Source: Ruminococcaceae bacterium UBA1320
Lineage (GTDB): Bacteria; Bacillota; Clostridia; Oscillospirales; Ethanoligenentaceae
Assembly: GCA_002306975.1 (NCBI GenBank)
Contig: DBTI01000091.1
Coordinates: forward strand, 1-6,686
Direction of reading: 5' to 3'
Length of the DNA: 6,686 bases
Shown: one piece after another, positions 6,513 through 6,686 of the stretch
How positions within the stretch are numbered: the first letter of the stretch is position 1
Layout of the letters: each line of letters starts with the position of its first letter
Program-made: the position numbers and the translations under genes
Notes under the pieces: generated by a model
The model's database searches: none
What the model was told of the DNA's origin: nothing
The model's input: the letters and a program-made list of their open reading frames with translations, nothing else

Positions 6513-6686
6513 TCAGCCTTTGACGCCACCGGCAGTCATTCCTTCGATAAAATACTTCTGGAAAAAGAAGAACAGGATCAATATCGGCAGAATTGCGAAC
6601 ACAGATCCGGCAATCAACAAATTGTAATTGTTTCCGTAAGGAGACAGCAACGCCGCAAGCGCGATTGGGAGCGTCAGCTTTTCAGG
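6513..6686 (-). CDS. Sugar ABC transporter permease, MalG type, C-terminal end (5' end outside window)
   Basis: Inner-membrane subunit of a CUT1-type carbohydrate importer. Only the last 57 residues are visible, in frame to the window edge, ending in TGA at 6515-6513. They show 'SPYGNNYNLLIAGSVFAILP', a last membrane helix ('LPILILFFFFQKYF') and the ending 'FIEGMTAGGVKG', which closely matches the conserved C-terminus of MalG-like permeases. The EAA loop that contacts the ATPase lies upstream and outside the window. The usual operon order (binding protein, MalF-type permease, MalG-type permease) predicts those partners just beyond the right edge. The ArsR-type gene follows in the same direction after about 110 bases and may be its regulator. 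Confidence 0.93.
   Translation of the reverse strand, partial: PEKLTLPIALAALLSPYGNNYNLLIAGSVFAILPILILFFFFQKYFIEGMTAGGVKG

Noticed and set aside
1..6686. CRISPR array, tRNA, rRNA or toxin-antitoxin/defence module
   Set aside because: No regularly spaced repeats, no cloverleaf or rRNA-like sequence, and no small paired ORFs were seen on either strand.

Overview
The window is part of a carbohydrate-utilisation locus from an AT-rich, low-GC Gram-positive anaerobe, most likely a clostridial Firmicute. The basis is a YesM/YesN-type two-component system, a glycoside hydrolase family 3 (GH3) enzyme with no secretion signal, a MalG-type sugar ABC permease and strong Shine-Dalgarno sites. No species can be assigned from the sequence alone.

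Layout. Positions 1-4937 read on the plus strand as a tight cluster. It holds the 3' part of a sensor histidine kinase (cut by the window edge), an AraC-type response regulator 3 bases further on, and a GH3 beta-xylosidase/beta-glucosidase-type enzyme 2 bases after that. The response regulator is interrupted by one in-frame TAA at 1837-1839. The reading frame continues unchanged on both sides, so it is best annotated as a nonsense pseudogene, with a receiver domain cut off from its DNA-binding domain. Positions 5454-6686 read on the minus strand: the last 57 codons of a sugar ABC permease, then an ArsR-type regulator with a large C-terminal beta-rich domain.

The two convergent arms meet in 4938-5453, a 516-base stretch with no intact gene. 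It holds the right end and last transposase codons of an IS3-family insertion sequence (5024-5205) and, abutting it, a fragment of a P-loop ATPase resembling a conjugation ATPase (about 5211-5376).

The most unusual non-coding structure lies between the permease and the ArsR-type regulator. Nearly the whole gap (6419-6512) is one concentric, three-tier inverted repeat, with a plausible promoter for the regulator inside it.

Working model (inference): the permease belongs to an importer that brings oligosaccharides into the cell, where the GH3 enzyme trims them. The two-component system would normally sense extracellular sugar and activate the locus, and the ArsR-type protein would be a second, cytosolic control. 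The nonsense codon and the mobile-element debris suggest a locus that has been rearranged and may be losing its two-component control. I saw no unmistakably new system; the nested palindrome and the broken regulator deserve the closest look.
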